Both the position numbers and the translations under genes were made by a program. Below, in pieces: positions 32,729-44,150 of a stretch of 64,000 nt of DNA (within the stretch, counting starts at the first letter, position 1; the number at the start of each line of letters is the position of its first letter). The notes under the pieces were generated by a model, which saw only the letters and a program-made list of their open reading frames with translations, had not been told where the DNA came from and did no database searches. Origin of the DNA: Cryptomeria japonica (lineage: Eukaryota > Streptophyta > Pinopsida > Cupressales > Cupressaceae); NCBI RefSeq assembly GCF_030272615.1, contig NC_081405.1, positions 315,044,541 to 315,108,540 on the forward strand, given 5' to 3'.

Positions 32729-35700
32729 ATGCGTAGAGACATTGCTCCTCCCTCCTTCAAGATTCTCTTTCATCATTTCACTTTGCACACACTCACAACC
32801 TATTCGTTCATAACAAACTTACCCATTCCCATCATGGCTTGTCAATTGATCTACCCAAGATTGGTTAGCCATTCATAATAAACATTCCTAAACCTCCCTT
32901 TCCATCCATAACAAATCAGATCCTATCTGTGGCTAAGGCAAATCCTATGTCTAGTAATGGGTGTGGAACTGAGAACATTACATGTTTCGAGGAGAACAGT
33001 TTCTTCCAGCTTTCTCCAGTCTATTCGCGCACAATCCGCAATAAAGAAGCATTTGCATCACAGATCCGCAATAAAGTTTCATCTTCTCCGCAATAAAGTA
33101 TCAGTTTCATGGATTCAGTCAGTTTCAGATGAGATACGGCAGCAACAATGGGCTTCAACAAATCAAATCTTTCAACAGACTCAGACAACATTATGGTTCA
33201 GTGCTATCTATCCTTTCTGTGAAAGTAAACATTGTGACCACAATCAAAAAAGACTTATACAGGTGACAAGAGACACTAAACTTGAGGACTACAGTGGGTG
33301 TTGGTGTCGAGTCTTGGTTTTCTTTTGATTTTATCTTTCTGGTGACATGTCTTTTAGCTTTTCCAGGATGTTTTTGACTAGAGATTCTATCTCCAGGATG
33401 TCTTTGACTAGAAAGGCGAGGATGGGGTATCATCACCTATGTGTATTTTCTATCTGTGGATTGTCTCTTAGTAATGCTATGACTTGTCCAAGGATATGAG
33501 GACACTATGAGTCTAGTATGAATTGGGGCATTCCTTGTTTGTGACTGTCTTATCTCCATGCAAACGGGTACAATGACTTTCTGGGTCGAACAAATGCCTC
33601 GATTGTCATAACCTACTTGCCATAATAAGCTCAATGATGATAATGCACAAGAAGCTCTTTCACTTTCATATCTTCTGTCTTTCACCCCCCCTTTCTTGAT
33701 TGACTTCCATCATCCTTCTCGAATCCGCGTAGCCTGCTATCACATGACTGAGTATAATGACACACCAAAAACATTTGCATTTCATGTAGTTGCACCTGCA
33801 TTACCACATATAAGCATTTCATACATACATATAGATATCACAATTGCATCACATCCTGCACACAACACCTGTTAGCACAATTTACATTTGCATTCTCATA
33901 TTCATCTGCATTACATACATTCACATTTGCATTAGCATAACATATAGAATCATAAAAGAACAAAAATATTGCATTGCATCATGTAAATATTTGCATCCAT
34001 ATCATAAGCATACATTCTAAGAACATCTCATCACATAGGTACACATGCATATAGCTGCCGCAAAAATGAATCATCTCTCATATATATAATCAAAAATGTC
34101 ATGATACAATGATGTCAAAAAATCATATGGCTACAATCATCCGCAGGTGTCTACAATACAAAAAATGGTACAACTACTGATACAAGGGAGCCCTCTATGG
34201 CTATGATGAACTCCCTCCCTCGGAGCCGCCTGGCCTCGACGGAATCTGAGCCCTAGAAGGACCTGCTCCAGGATCACCCTACCTGTCTGGTGGTGGTGGA
34301 GGACCCATGACCCCACCACTCGATGCCTGTCTCCTTCGGCTCCCTCTTGTAGCTGTCGCTGTCTGCAATGGTCTATGGAAGCTCCTCGCCCACTGATCTG
34401 CTGGTACGGCACCATAATACAGGTCCCTCCAGTAGGAAATCTCCTCTCTGACTCGCAGGACATATGCGTAGCCTGCTCCTGTGTCCTTCGTTGCCTGCCT
34501 CCCTACCCTCAGCGCTGTCTCAGCCTCTGTGTAGCGCTGGATAGCCTGATCCCGCTCTTGCTCAGTATCCCTGAGCCTGGTCCTGAGCCGATCTCTCTCC
34601 CTCTCTAGATCCTGAATCTCATCTGCCTGGCCCTGGCAGATCTCCCTCAGATCCAATAGCTCAGCCTCCACTGGGTCAACCCCCTCTGCCTCTGCCTCTG
34701 CCCGTGGCTCTCCCTCTGCGGGTGCCTGTCCCTGTACCTCTCCCTGTACCTGTACTGGTGCCTGAATGGGTACCTGTCTCGGTACATGCCTAGGTCCCTG
34801 TACCTGTCTCTGTCCCGGTGCCTGTACTAGCACCTGTCCCTGCACCTATCCCTGTCTCTGTCCCTATGCTCTAGGACCCTATGCTGCTGGTACCTGCAGG
34901 GGCACTCCACCGCGACCCCTCACCACCTGGGCCTGTCCCTCCTGTCCACCCTCTCTCCGAGGTGCCACCCTCCTCTCCCCAACTACTCCCCTCTGCCACC
35001 ATCGGCCTCTACCCCCATCACCCCCACCATCATCATCATCATCTCCTCCTCCATCTCCATCCAGTAGCTCTCCTGGATCTGTCAATCGGGGGAATGGATG
35101 CTCGGCCCAATACACTGTATACTCTGCATCCATCCCGGCGTCCTCAATCTCAGGCCACATGTCCCAAGGAAGGGGTATCATCTTTGCCACCTGTGTGACT
35201 GCCTGATTATATGACAACAATGGCCCGAACTGTGCTTGATCCCTAACTGTACGGGCATACATACCCGAGCCTCGTGGCATCCGCTGGATCCGGCCAAACT
35301 ATCGGCCAACCCTGTCCACCAGCTGTCTCTCTAATATATAGGGCGTCCGCCCAATCAAATATCTGCTCCTGAAGGTGTAAGGCAGCTCCACTGCATCATC
35401 CTCCCACTCCTCGCATCCCAGATACGGCCTCCAGATGATGACATCAATGTCATCTATCACTCGTCGCCAATACTCTAACCTGCCAATCTGAGACTGTGAC
35501 GTGATCATGTCGTATAGATGAACAAAACTCCGTCCATGACCGCTGCCTCTAAAATGTATCGGCCGCATGATAGGCAGATGCTCGTATGCCCAAACCTACA
35601 GTAGTGTCACTCCACAACCCAGTCCTACTGATCCATGGTAGACAAACTGGTGAAGCTCATAATATAGGTGGGCCAAAACACATGGACCCCACGCATATCT

Positions 35701-36239
35701 GGTGTGCTGCATCACCAATGTCTCCAGTGCTCCTCCCTAGCCCACTGCCAACCCCCGTGTCGCTCTGTCCGGACACAGGAACCCATTGATAACTCCTCCA
35801 ATCACAGCTGGCAAAGCTAACCCTGTCACAGTCATGGTATCCCATGCCACATGTCCTGCTCTCATCTCTAGTCCGGGATCCTGGAACACCCATCTCAATG
35901 CCTCCCTGTCTCCGTCACGGTCATATGGAATCAGCTCTCCATCAATCGGTATCTGTAGAATTCGGTAGACATCCTCGAGGGTGACTGTCATCTCACCCAT
36001 CGGCAAATGAAATGTGCATGTCTCTGAATGCCATCTCTCGGCCAGCGCAGTCAGCAAACCCATGTTTGCCCGAAACTCAGGCACATACAATACGTGTCTC
36101 AAACCCATCTCCTCGATGGAAGCTCTATCCTGAAAAGACAACTCCAGTCGCAACCTCTGTGTGGACGGGAATCTCTCCCGTGACTCTAGCATAGGCAAAT
36201 ACTCCTGTAGTCAAACAAATCAATCATGTCAGTCATGGT

Positions 36240-36520
36240 GGCATTCCCTGTTCATCACAAAATGCTACTCGCTATCTAAATGCATATGGTTATCTATTCT
36301 AGTGACACTCACTGTTCATCACAAAGTGTTTCTATCTATCCTAGTAGTGCTCCCTGTTCATCACAAAGTACTACATGTGTGACATTCCCTGTTCATCACA
36401 AAGTGTTACTCACATTTTGCACTCCCTGTTCATCACAAAGTGCTGCTCATACTTTGGGTACTCCCTGTTCATCACAAAGTACTCTATCTTGGTGCTCCCT
36501 GTTCATCACAAAGTGCCTTG
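36240..36520. repeat. Seven spaced copies of a ~21-bp unit
   Basis: CTCCCTGTTCATCACAAAGT (with small changes) begins near 36244, 36308, 36351, 36385, 36421, 36461 and 36496; an eighth partial copy (TGTTCATCACAGAAC) is near 36590. The unit is conserved while the 12-40-bp spacers are not. Confidence 0.88.
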
Positions 36521-36646
36521 ATCTATCCTAGTCTTCCTAGAGGACCTGCTTGAGTGTATCCTCTCAGCAGCTTATCCAATCGACAGCGTATGTTCATCAC
36601 AGAACTGCCGATTTGACCTAGAAGACCAAAACCTTGCATTTTCAGA

Positions 36647-36900
36647 CACAAACGCGTTTCTAACTCACAAACGTGCCTATAGACTGCACAAGCGCACCTG
36701 AACAACACAAACGCGCCTGTTTGACATAAATGTGCCTACATTTGTCACAAACGCGACTTTGCAACACAAACGCCCCTTCAGGACGTAGACACGCCCGCAT
36801 TGGACACAAACGCGGTTCCAGACGCAGACGCGCCTGGCACCGACACAGACGCGCCTAGAGGACACAGACGCGCCTGGCACTGACGCAAACGCGGTTGCAC
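36647..36900. repeat. CACAAACGCGCC array (reverse complement of the leader arrays)
   Basis: About thirteen copies of ACACARACGCGCCTRG-like words (R = A/G) with a period near 19-20 bp. The reverse complement, GGCGCGTCTGTGT, is the word repeated in the leader at 22868-23130 and 24350-24510. Confidence 0.88.
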
Positions 36901-37407
36901 ATTTTTGCACTTTTTTTGTGCCCTATTCCTAAGCGCATTTATTGCTAACTAGCATGCATTAATGACAAAATTGAATGCGTCAAAGTAAGAGGAGGTTTGG
37001 TGATACTTACCGGCTCTCCTGCCTCTGCTGGCCTCTGAAATCGGCGAACGCGATCGAATCTGTGTACGAAAGCCATCGCTGCTGACTGCTGCTGCTCTTT
37101 TTCTCGCTCTGCACTATGATCTCGTGAGGGTGTAGATGACAATGAGGATGTCTTTTGCCCGTGGTCTATCTTATAGCCTACCCTAGCCCTCGCCTTCATT
37201 TCCCGAGTCAGTCTTCATTATCCCGTGACTTTGTCACTTTATCCGGCCATTCCATTCTAGCCTTTCTTTCTTATCGAGAGATTGTCTGCAATCTTTCCAG
37301 ACTTTTTCATCCAATCTCTCGAGGGGGCATATCATTCCCATTCTGGGGCAACTCTGTATCAGTTCATCTTATCTTCTTTGAAACAACGTGACAAGCCACA
37401 TTGTCTC

Positions 37408-37421
37408 AAAGAGGGGCAAAA
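37408..37421 (+). promoter_or_regulatory. Gypsy polypurine tract
   Basis: AAAGAGGGGCAAAA immediately before the TGTAG start of the right LTR. The same tract precedes the minus-strand LTR at 15773. Confidence 0.8.
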
Positions 37422-38183
37422 TGTAGACACCTAAAATTGTCAAGTCTAATTAAATAAATATTTTATTTATTTAATTATCTAAGCTTAATTCTTCTATTAA
37501 TTAAATAAATCTTTATTTATTTAATTAATTCATTTATCCTCTTCTAGCCTTATTTCTCATTTAAATAAATACATTTATTTATTTAAATTATCATTTTCCT
37601 AAATTAAATAAATATCTTATTTATTTAATTAATCCCACTTCTTCTATTAATTAAATAAATCTTTATTTATTTAATTAAGTCATTATCTTTTTCCACCCAT
37701 GACACATGTCATTCATCTCTTAATTCATACACTACCTACCTCTTTCATTATTTTACTATTTCTTATACCTACCCTCTAATCCTAGCTGACCTCCTTTTAC
37801 ACCTCTCAATCTTATCCCTCCATTTCATATTGTGTCTTCTATTTAAGGAGATGCCTTCTTCATTATCAAACCCTAACTACTTGATCAATTGACTACACTA
37901 CGATCCTACTGGCAACCACATTCCGTTCTTTGTTGAGCTCTTGTGCATATAAAATCTGAGAGCAAATATATCAAGCAAGATCAATGGAGATAGGAAGAAT
38001 GGAGATCAAAACCCTATTGGACATGTGATGGTATAATCTTTGTGATTTCTTGTGATTTGCATTGTCTTAGGTAATCTTCATATGTTATGGTGGATCTTTG
38101 TTGTTGTTAGGCTAGGATTTTGTGGTTGAATTCATTTAGCCTTTCAATATTGTTATTATTGTTATCCATTTTCACCATACATA
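37422..38183 (+). repeat. Gypsy 3' LTR
   Basis: 762 bp, starts TGTAGACACC and ends CATACATA, where the left copy has CATACACA. Differences from the left LTR include G/A near 37631, C/T in AGCYGACC, C/T in ACTACTYGATC and G/A in CTAGGRTTTTG; one transversion (CTTACG/CTTAGG). Confidence 0.92.
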
Positions 38184-38188
38184 GTTGC
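38184..38188. repeat. Target-site duplication GTTGC, right copy
   Basis: Directly follows the right LTR and matches 21992-21996. Confidence 0.85.
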
Positions 38189-40360
38189 TATTAAGAAAAA
38201 ATTCTAGGTATCAATATATTATGAGGAATCTTCATCTACGTCATCCATTCCTAGTATCCTACATCATTGGTTGTAGTGTAACTATCAAATTGTGCTAGTA
38301 TGATTTTAATAAATCATTTTAAAATGACAAGTTTATTGGGCCATATGATCACAATAGATAGTTCTTGTAAGCTCTAGATGAGAGTTAACACTACGAAGTG
38401 GTGTGTGATTTTTCATAGCTCACAACACCACCACTACCTATGTGGTGTCACCAATAGATTTTTTAATCAAATATTAGTGTTGAGGTCATATGGTTTCCCA
38501 AGGTCCTAGCTCCTAAAGAAATTTTTGTTTTTGGCAACTATACTAGAAATAGAAAAATCACCATAACTTTCTAATAGTGTGTCAAAATTTATAAACAAGT
38601 TATTGACAAAAAAATGGTTTCAAGAATTTTGTAGTAGTGAAAGACATTTTCTCATATTTTCATGCAAATTCATTATTATATTTATTGATGTAATATCTTA
38701 TTTATATAGCTCTCAATATGACAAGTTTTTATCTATATTTTTATTTTTATGACTCTTTTTGTATTTAAAAAGTATTAAGGAGCTCTATAAATCCATTCAT
38801 GTGCTTTTCATGATTTAGTGTTATGTACATTTAACATTATTTTTTTATCTTTACATTATCGAGGACTACTCAGATATGCTAGAACTTTGGAATATTTTTC
38901 TTTGATCTAGTTACATTATTTTGGTTGCTTAAAGTGTATTAATCTTTTCTTTTATCATTTCAAGAGTGTATCATTGTAATAATTATGTATTATCCAACTT
39001 GTCCTTTTTTAATCATTCTTACTAACAAAAAATATGATTCTTGGCAAAAAGACGTAATGCATTACAAGTCTCTCAATATATTTCCTCCTATATGGATTAA
39101 TCCCTAAGATAAAGAAACAATTAAATAAATAACATTGGGGTGATAAAAATTATTGATTAATTCCTTAGATAGGGAGATATATGTGTATTTAAAAAAACCT
39201 TAAGTATTTAGCCATTAGTTATTTCACGTCAGTAGATAATTGATAGAAACACTTGATAAGAGAAAAAGGTAATTTATTAAAGGATGTATCAACATATAAA
39301 AGGCAATCAAAAAAACTTAAATAAAGAAATTATTTTTAGGATATTTTAATTTGGAGACTTTATTCTTTTTTCAAATGCTAAGAGTATAAATGGTAAAGAA
39401 AAATAATATGTTAAATTTACTATTTTTGGGGATCCCTAATCATTACTTTATAGTTTAAAATAAATAGCATTCTTTTAAACCCAATCTAGATACAAAAATG
39501 GTAAAGTATCTAGTTATATTGTTAAATTGTATTGCTTCTAGTCTTGATAACATATTTCATGATATAAGGGGCAAGCATTGAATTATTTATATGTTCTATC
39601 ATATAACACTATATTTATTTTTGTTAAATTCATTGGCACATCTTTCAATATAATCAACCTTATTAACATAACTTGTATGCATTCACATTCTTATATGACA
39701 ATTTTTGCATGATATCATTAACATTATTTACATATTATATGAAATGGCATTACTAAGCTTAAATGATTATTTGATGAAGATGATTTCTTGCATTAAGATT
39801 GTTAAAATATTTTGAATATCATTATGCTCTATCTTAAGTAATTACATGCTTATGCATTGATATGTTTTATTTGATTAGTAAATAATATTTTTTTTAGACA
39901 TGCATTGTATGCATCTTTTTATTATTCTAGACTATAGTACCAGTGATATTTATGAAGTTTAATCATTTTCCCATACCTTTGATTTATTGTGTCATTTGTA
40001 TGCAACAATTTTGGGGAAATCACCTATATTGCTAATGTTTCCTCATGAGTTTTATTTTACTAATACTTATATAGTGTTATCATTCTTTTATCACATATGA
40101 TAGATCATCTTTACCAAAAAATCTATGTATAAAATATGTTTTGACATTGTCATATTCCTTGTCATTAACTATATATAGAGTAAGGTCTTATTTTTTGTAT
40201 ATATAGCCATGGTGTATCTTATTTTATTAGTTAATATCCTTATAAATTTAAACTTAGTTGTATCTTTACCAATATTCATATTATATAAATTATGTTAATC
40301 TTCTACTCTTTACTTTTATTATTTTTAGGGTAGGCCCTTTTCAATCAATTTCAATATGGT
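38189..40360. other. AT-rich non-coding stretch
   Basis: Very AT-rich with no open frame above about 60 codons and no recognisable TE ends, tRNA or tandem array. It would have been contiguous with the sequence left of 21992 before the Gypsy inserted. Confidence 0.6.
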
Positions 40361-40751
40361 ATATATTTTTAAAATACTATGCATGCTACTCATTACATGC
40401 TCATTAATATTTGTTGATCCTTTTTTAAACAACCAAGATCAAATAAAGATAAATCACAGGCACAATAAGAAGACAAATATGAGCAAAGTCAACATGGTAA
40501 ATAAGATCAAATGAAGAGTAGATATAGCAAGAGTGTCTGGGTCGAATTAGAAGTTGAAACGCAACACTCAATGAGTGGTGGCGAGTTGCCTCCCACTAAA
40601 CTAGCATGAGGTGTCAAAATTAAGTCATCGCCTCTCCAATTGATTCCTAAATGATCTTGACAACTTGCATGGACAAGTGTAAAGTAAAAATAGATGACTA
40701 AGTAGGCTTAAGTAAGCCTAAGTGAAGTTAAATAAAATAAATACACTAACA
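40361..40751. repeat. ~390-bp dispersed repeat, copy A
   Basis: From ATATTTTTAAAATACTATGC to AAATACACTAA. The segment matches 57986-58372 along its length in the same orientation, at perhaps 85-90% identity by eye (shared blocks: TGAGCAAAGTCAACATGGT; ATGATCTTGACAACTTGCAT; TAAGTAGGCTTAAGTAAGCC). No coding content. Confidence 0.85.
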
Positions 40752-41238
40752 CCTCCCTTAAAGCATAGGTTAGGAGGACAAGAATAGAAATGGGTCCTGG
40801 CTACTATCCTGGTGAGGTACCCATGTACATTGAAATATCTCATAAGAGGACAAAGATAGAAAACCTACTGGGAAAACACCATCCTCCAAAAAAGAGATAA
40901 TAAGAGAAGACCATGAAGCCCCACCTTAAGATAGAATCTACTACAAAGAAGCCAATGTTGTACCAACAATGTCAAAGTGTGATATAACTAGGTACCAATG
41001 TCAATGAAGAATGACCAATGAATCACTCATTGCAACAGAATGAAGATCGGGCATGGAGACATTTGCTTTGAGCATCAACTAAATACTCATTAATGGTAGA
41101 TCAATACAATCTAAGTCACAACTAGAGCCCTAAACCAAGTCTCACAAGATATTCCTAATCTATGGAGTACAAGAGGATTACATCAAATATGATATCAATG
41201 ACAAAGTACAAAGAGGTGTGGCACTTTATATTAGCGTG
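40752..41238. other. Non-coding stretch between repeat copy A and a Copia remnant
   Basis: No reading frame with recognisable motifs on either strand. It may be decayed internal sequence of the Copia remnant that follows. Confidence 0.4.
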
Positions 41239-42362
41239 TTAAAATATAGATCTTGCAAGAGGATCCACATGGTGTGTAGCATCAAAATCTATAATCAATG
41301 GAGATAAAGATAATGGCGATGTAGCACCTAAGGATTTCCCTTTTAATTTTTCTTTGTCCTTAGTATTTTCCTGATTTGAAGAAGATGCTTTGATAGAATC
41401 AATTACCTCAATATTATTTTTTTTGAGTAGAAAAGTGAGGTCCTCAATTTTGTTTTTCATGCATTGATGTTCTTCATGACCAATTTTCTTACATAATGAA
41501 CATGTAACTTTCTCAATAGTTGATTTAATTTGTTGAGAAGAGTTATCCTTCTTAAAGTTATCAATTCTATCCTTCCTTCCCTTCATTTTCCTTTTTAGTG
41601 TTCTTCTTTCCTTTAGCATTTTGTTTCTTTTCATATTGTGCAATTAGAGCTTGAGGATTAGTAGATTTCAAAGCACCCATATGAATCAACTTTTCTTGCT
41701 CCCTTGATAGATCTGAAACGAAGTAGTCTACTGTGGGCATTTTTCAGGAGCTACCAAGACCTCTTTTAGTAGATTAAAAGTAGAGACAAACACAAAAAAT
41801 TCAAGACCTAGTTTGGAAAGCATGGAAAGGATTAATTAATCCTCTTTCTTGTTAATTTCACAATATTTTAATTCGAACTTTAAAGATTTGAATTTTGTGA
41901 AAAAATACTCTAAAGTAGTAAAATCTCTAGGACTTAGACCTAAGAGTTGATTTTCCTATAGATAACTTCTTAGTTCATCAATTGTCTTGAATATATTTTT
42001 AAGAGCTTACCAAAATTCGTTGGGCGTTTTCAAGTTCTCAACATGAGATAGTAATCCAGGAGATAGATTTAAACACAAGAAACCAAATGCTTGGTAACAC
42101 TTATTGAAATACTTTTCTTTGTCCTTAGTTGCATTAGCCTCTTTTTTTGTTTCCATTGTTACCCTAAATAAGACTTTATTCTTAAGCACAAGAATTAATT
42201 TCAACTTCCAATCATGATAATTGAAAGGTGTTAGAGGTTGTATAGTCACATTAGAATCCATGCTTCTATACTTAGATTGTTTCTTTTGTAGAATACGGAA
42301 AATGAAGAAATCACTTCTTGAGACACTTTTGGAGAAAGTGAGAAAAATAGACCACACAACAC
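41239..42362 (-). pseudogene. Copia gag and protease remnant
   Basis: On the minus strand gag starts near 42261 with MDSNVTIQPLTPFNYHDWKL (the typical Copia gag opening, -F-x-G-x-N-Y-x-x-W-). Broken frames include LETFF-like gag blocks down to about 41700. Then come a Lys-rich stretch, a zinc knuckle CSLCKKIGHEEHQC (near 41500) and the start of the protease, IIDFDATHHV (near 41290), where D-S-G-A-T-H-H is expected: Ser and Gly are replaced, so the site is dead. Integrase and RT are absent. The gag start lies about 100 bp from the 3' end of the LINE relative at 42363. Confidence 0.7.
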
Positions 42363-42630
42363 CCCACTTGATTATTGTTTTTGATTAAGGAAAATACAGG
42401 TTTTATGGGGACCCGAAACCATAGAGTTTACAAGCTAGGTAAAAATATTCAACAAAGTTCACATAGAAAGGAAAGCTGCATAACACAAAAAAAAAGGACA
42501 ACAACTATAAACTAGAAGTTAGCAAAAAACCAACACCAAACAAACAAAGCTAACCTAAGGACTTTAAGGTGTCAGCAATCTCAACCTCAAGGTTAGTCAA
42601 GTCCCGAGCCACCTTTTCACCTCTTGGATC
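42363..42630 (-). mobile_element. LINE relative, 3' end (left of the Copia insertion)
   Basis: On the minus strand: the end of a coiled-coil frame (EKVARDLTNLEVEIADTLKS, 42620-42550), a T-rich 3' stretch, GGTTTCGGGTCCCCATAAAA, and TTAATCAAAAACAATAATC at the end. It continues uninterrupted with 49948-52025 once the Copia and one GGATC are removed. The 3' tail matches that at 836-870. Confidence 0.7.
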
Positions 42631-44079
42631 TATTGGCATTTGGAGATTGTTCATATTTTGCATAGAGATTGCATTAATGATATCTTGTCATTGATGGCAA
42701 TTGAACCCGTAATAGTATTCATGATATTTCTGATATTGTTGTTTTTGCTATTGGCTAAGTAACCGATAAAAGAGCCTTGTGGAACATGGTGTAAATCAGT
42801 ATGCACAATTTGTGAGTTGAACCAGTGAACCGGGATAAAGGGTTAAACCTTTCTATGTAATATAACCAGTAAAACCCTATCAATTGTTAAAACCTAACCG
42901 ACCAAGTTTGATGGTTTATTATCTAATAAGAGGTAATGATGGAGACACACGTGGTCATCTGAATGAGGATATATTCAAAAAAAATTGGCGTGTTTGTTCT
43001 TGTCTAGGGAAGGAGCAAAGTGGATTGCATCTAATGCACAGCGCATGATGGGTTACATAGTCCGATGAAGTAGTGATCATGGAGTGGTTGAAATTGTCTT
43101 GAAGAATGTGAAGAAGATTATCATAATTTCTGACGGTCAAGATTGTACTGACTTGTTTGTAATCTCGATGATGAGAATTAGGTTTTTTCTATGTTACCGA
43201 CCTAATTGATTTCTATTTAAGGTCGATGAAAGATGTTGTAAAGGTTGTTGCCAAGATTGGTAGAGAGCCTGTTGAGTGCGTAGTTGCCAAACTAGTGAAT
43301 GGATCTTCACTTTGAGTGAAGGCATATTGAAGGTTATAGAAGGATTTGATCAAGCAAAAGTAGTGTTATTCAGACAGATCAACAAAACTATTGTTTTCTA
43401 ACAATTACAGTAGAAGTTAAATTCCTTAACTAGGTGAGCTCTAACAAGCTTGGTTAATCATTAAATCCTCTAAAAAGGTGGTCCATGAGCTTGGATTCTT
43501 AAATCCTCCAGCAAGGTTAGTCCTAACAGGGTATTGTGCTTTTGACAAGGCATATTTGTAAGATCCCTTAACTGAGTGATTCCTAACCGGAATTAGTTCT
43601 TGACATAACTTATTGTAAATCTCTAATAGGCTTTGGCTCCTAACAGGAAGAACTTCAAAAGAGTTCAAATAGCTATCCTTGTGAGTTCCATCTCACCATG
43701 GTTTTTACCTATTTGGGTTTTCCATGTATAAACATTTGTGTCAAATGGTGAATGCTTTTGTGGTTGTGACTTTATTTGTTCATATGCTTAATTTATGATA
43801 AGGCATGTTATGTAGAATATTGAGAGATGAATATGTTGAGTTATGATTGAGCATTTCTGATTTACATAAATGTTGAAGTTATTTACTGTTAAAGTTGTCA
43901 GAACAGTTAAACTAGTTGATGTCAAGTATTCCTATGAATATTAATCTTGACTAAGATATGTTTACTTTGTTTGATTGACTTTGAGTTTGGGAACTTTGTA
44001 TCAGTTTTTTAATATACTGATTCACCCCCCCCCCCTTCTTAGTATTCTACCAGATGCTTATTCTTTCATCATACCATCA
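42631..44079 (+). repeat. Copia 5' LTR
   Basis: Starts TATTGGCATTTGGAGATTG (the other LTR has TGTTGCC, so the first G has changed to A) and ends ...ATACCATCA. TTGTCATTGATG is near its start and ATTCACCCCCCCCCCC then CTTAGTATTCTACCAG near its end. Confidence 0.9.
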
Positions 44080-44081
44080 AT

Positions 44082-44093
44082 TGGTATCAGAGC
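44082..44093 (+). promoter_or_regulatory. Copia primer binding site
   Basis: TGGTATCAGAGC, complementary to the 3' end of plant initiator Met tRNA, two bases after the LTR. Confidence 0.9.
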
Positions 44094-44150
44094 ATCTTAG
44101 GTCCTCTTAATCTAAAAGCCTAACAACTTGACGAAAAGATCTTGTAGATC

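Larger units (their letters stand above)
32521..34205 (+). other. Gypsy spacer between integrase end and the antisense gene
   Basis: Non-coding. It begins with three GGTGAAAA motifs (32582, 32666, 32705). 32957-33328 is open but has no domain. 33768-34060 is rich in CATTTGCAT / GCATTACAT words without strict period. The antisense PMD gene ends at its right side. Confidence 0.6.
36205..37010 (-). other. Intron of the antisense PMD gene, filled with repeats
   Basis: 806 bp with GTAAGT donor and a pyrimidine-rich acceptor. It holds two different repeat sets: CTCCCTGTTCATCACAAAGT units (36240-36520) and CACAAACGCGCC words (36647-36900). Intron status is inferred from splice signals and in-phase joining of homologous exons. 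Confidence 0.7.
34206..37199 (-). pseudogene. Antisense plant mobile domain (PMD) gene carried by the Gypsy element, two exons
   Basis: Exon 1 is 37199-37011 (63 codons; MAFVHRFDRVRRFQRP inside). The donor is CCG|GTAAGTATC, the intron 37010-36205, and the acceptor TTTGACTACAG|GAG. Exon 2 runs from 36204 in one frame to 34279 or 34206. Splicing is in phase (..AGEP|EYLPML..). PMD hallmarks: LRHVLYVPEFRANMGLLTAL, then AERWHSETCTF; GEMTVTLEDVYRILQIPIDG; TLL*VWAYEHLPIMRP. The C-terminal part has a Gly/Asp run, Gln/Val/Pro repeats, a coiled coil (IQDLERERDRLRTRLRDTE) and a Pro/Gly end. PMD proteins (Arabidopsis MAIN/MAIL1) act in silencing and genome maintenance, and PMD genes are known as cargo of plant Gypsy elements. 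Exon 2 has TAGs at 35739, 35598, 35301, 34881, 34866 and 34848; the TAG at 34281 may be a seventh. Confidence 0.8.
21997..38183 (+). mobile_element. Complete Ty3/Gypsy retrotransposon, Tat type, with antisense PMD gene
   Basis: 16,187 bp. It has LTRs of 762 bp each, a primer site at 22762, a purine tract at 37408-37421 and a GTTGC target duplication. The order is: leader 2.2 kb with repeats, gag, protease, G-patch, reverse transcriptase, RNase H, a second RNase H, integrase (all one frame, 25003-32520), a 1.7-kb spacer, then an antisense two-exon PMD gene (34206-37199) and the right LTR. The second RNase H and the antisense 3' gene are known features of the plant Tat lineage (maize Grande also carries an antisense gene there). 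LTRs differ at about eight positions by eye, mostly transitions, so insertion is fairly recent. Premature TAG codons and lost catalytic residues make it non-autonomous now. Confidence 0.9.

Noticed and set aside
34279-34845. Plus-strand Pro/Ser/Leu-rich frames (for example 34375-34608, 34766-35206, 34881-35198) as genes
   Set aside because: They are shadows of the antisense PMD exon; the minus frame has the domain motifs and coiled coil.
36240-36520. CRISPR-like repeats with spacers
   Set aside because: Spacers vary from 12 to 40 bp and the host is eukaryotic; better read as a motif array in an intron.
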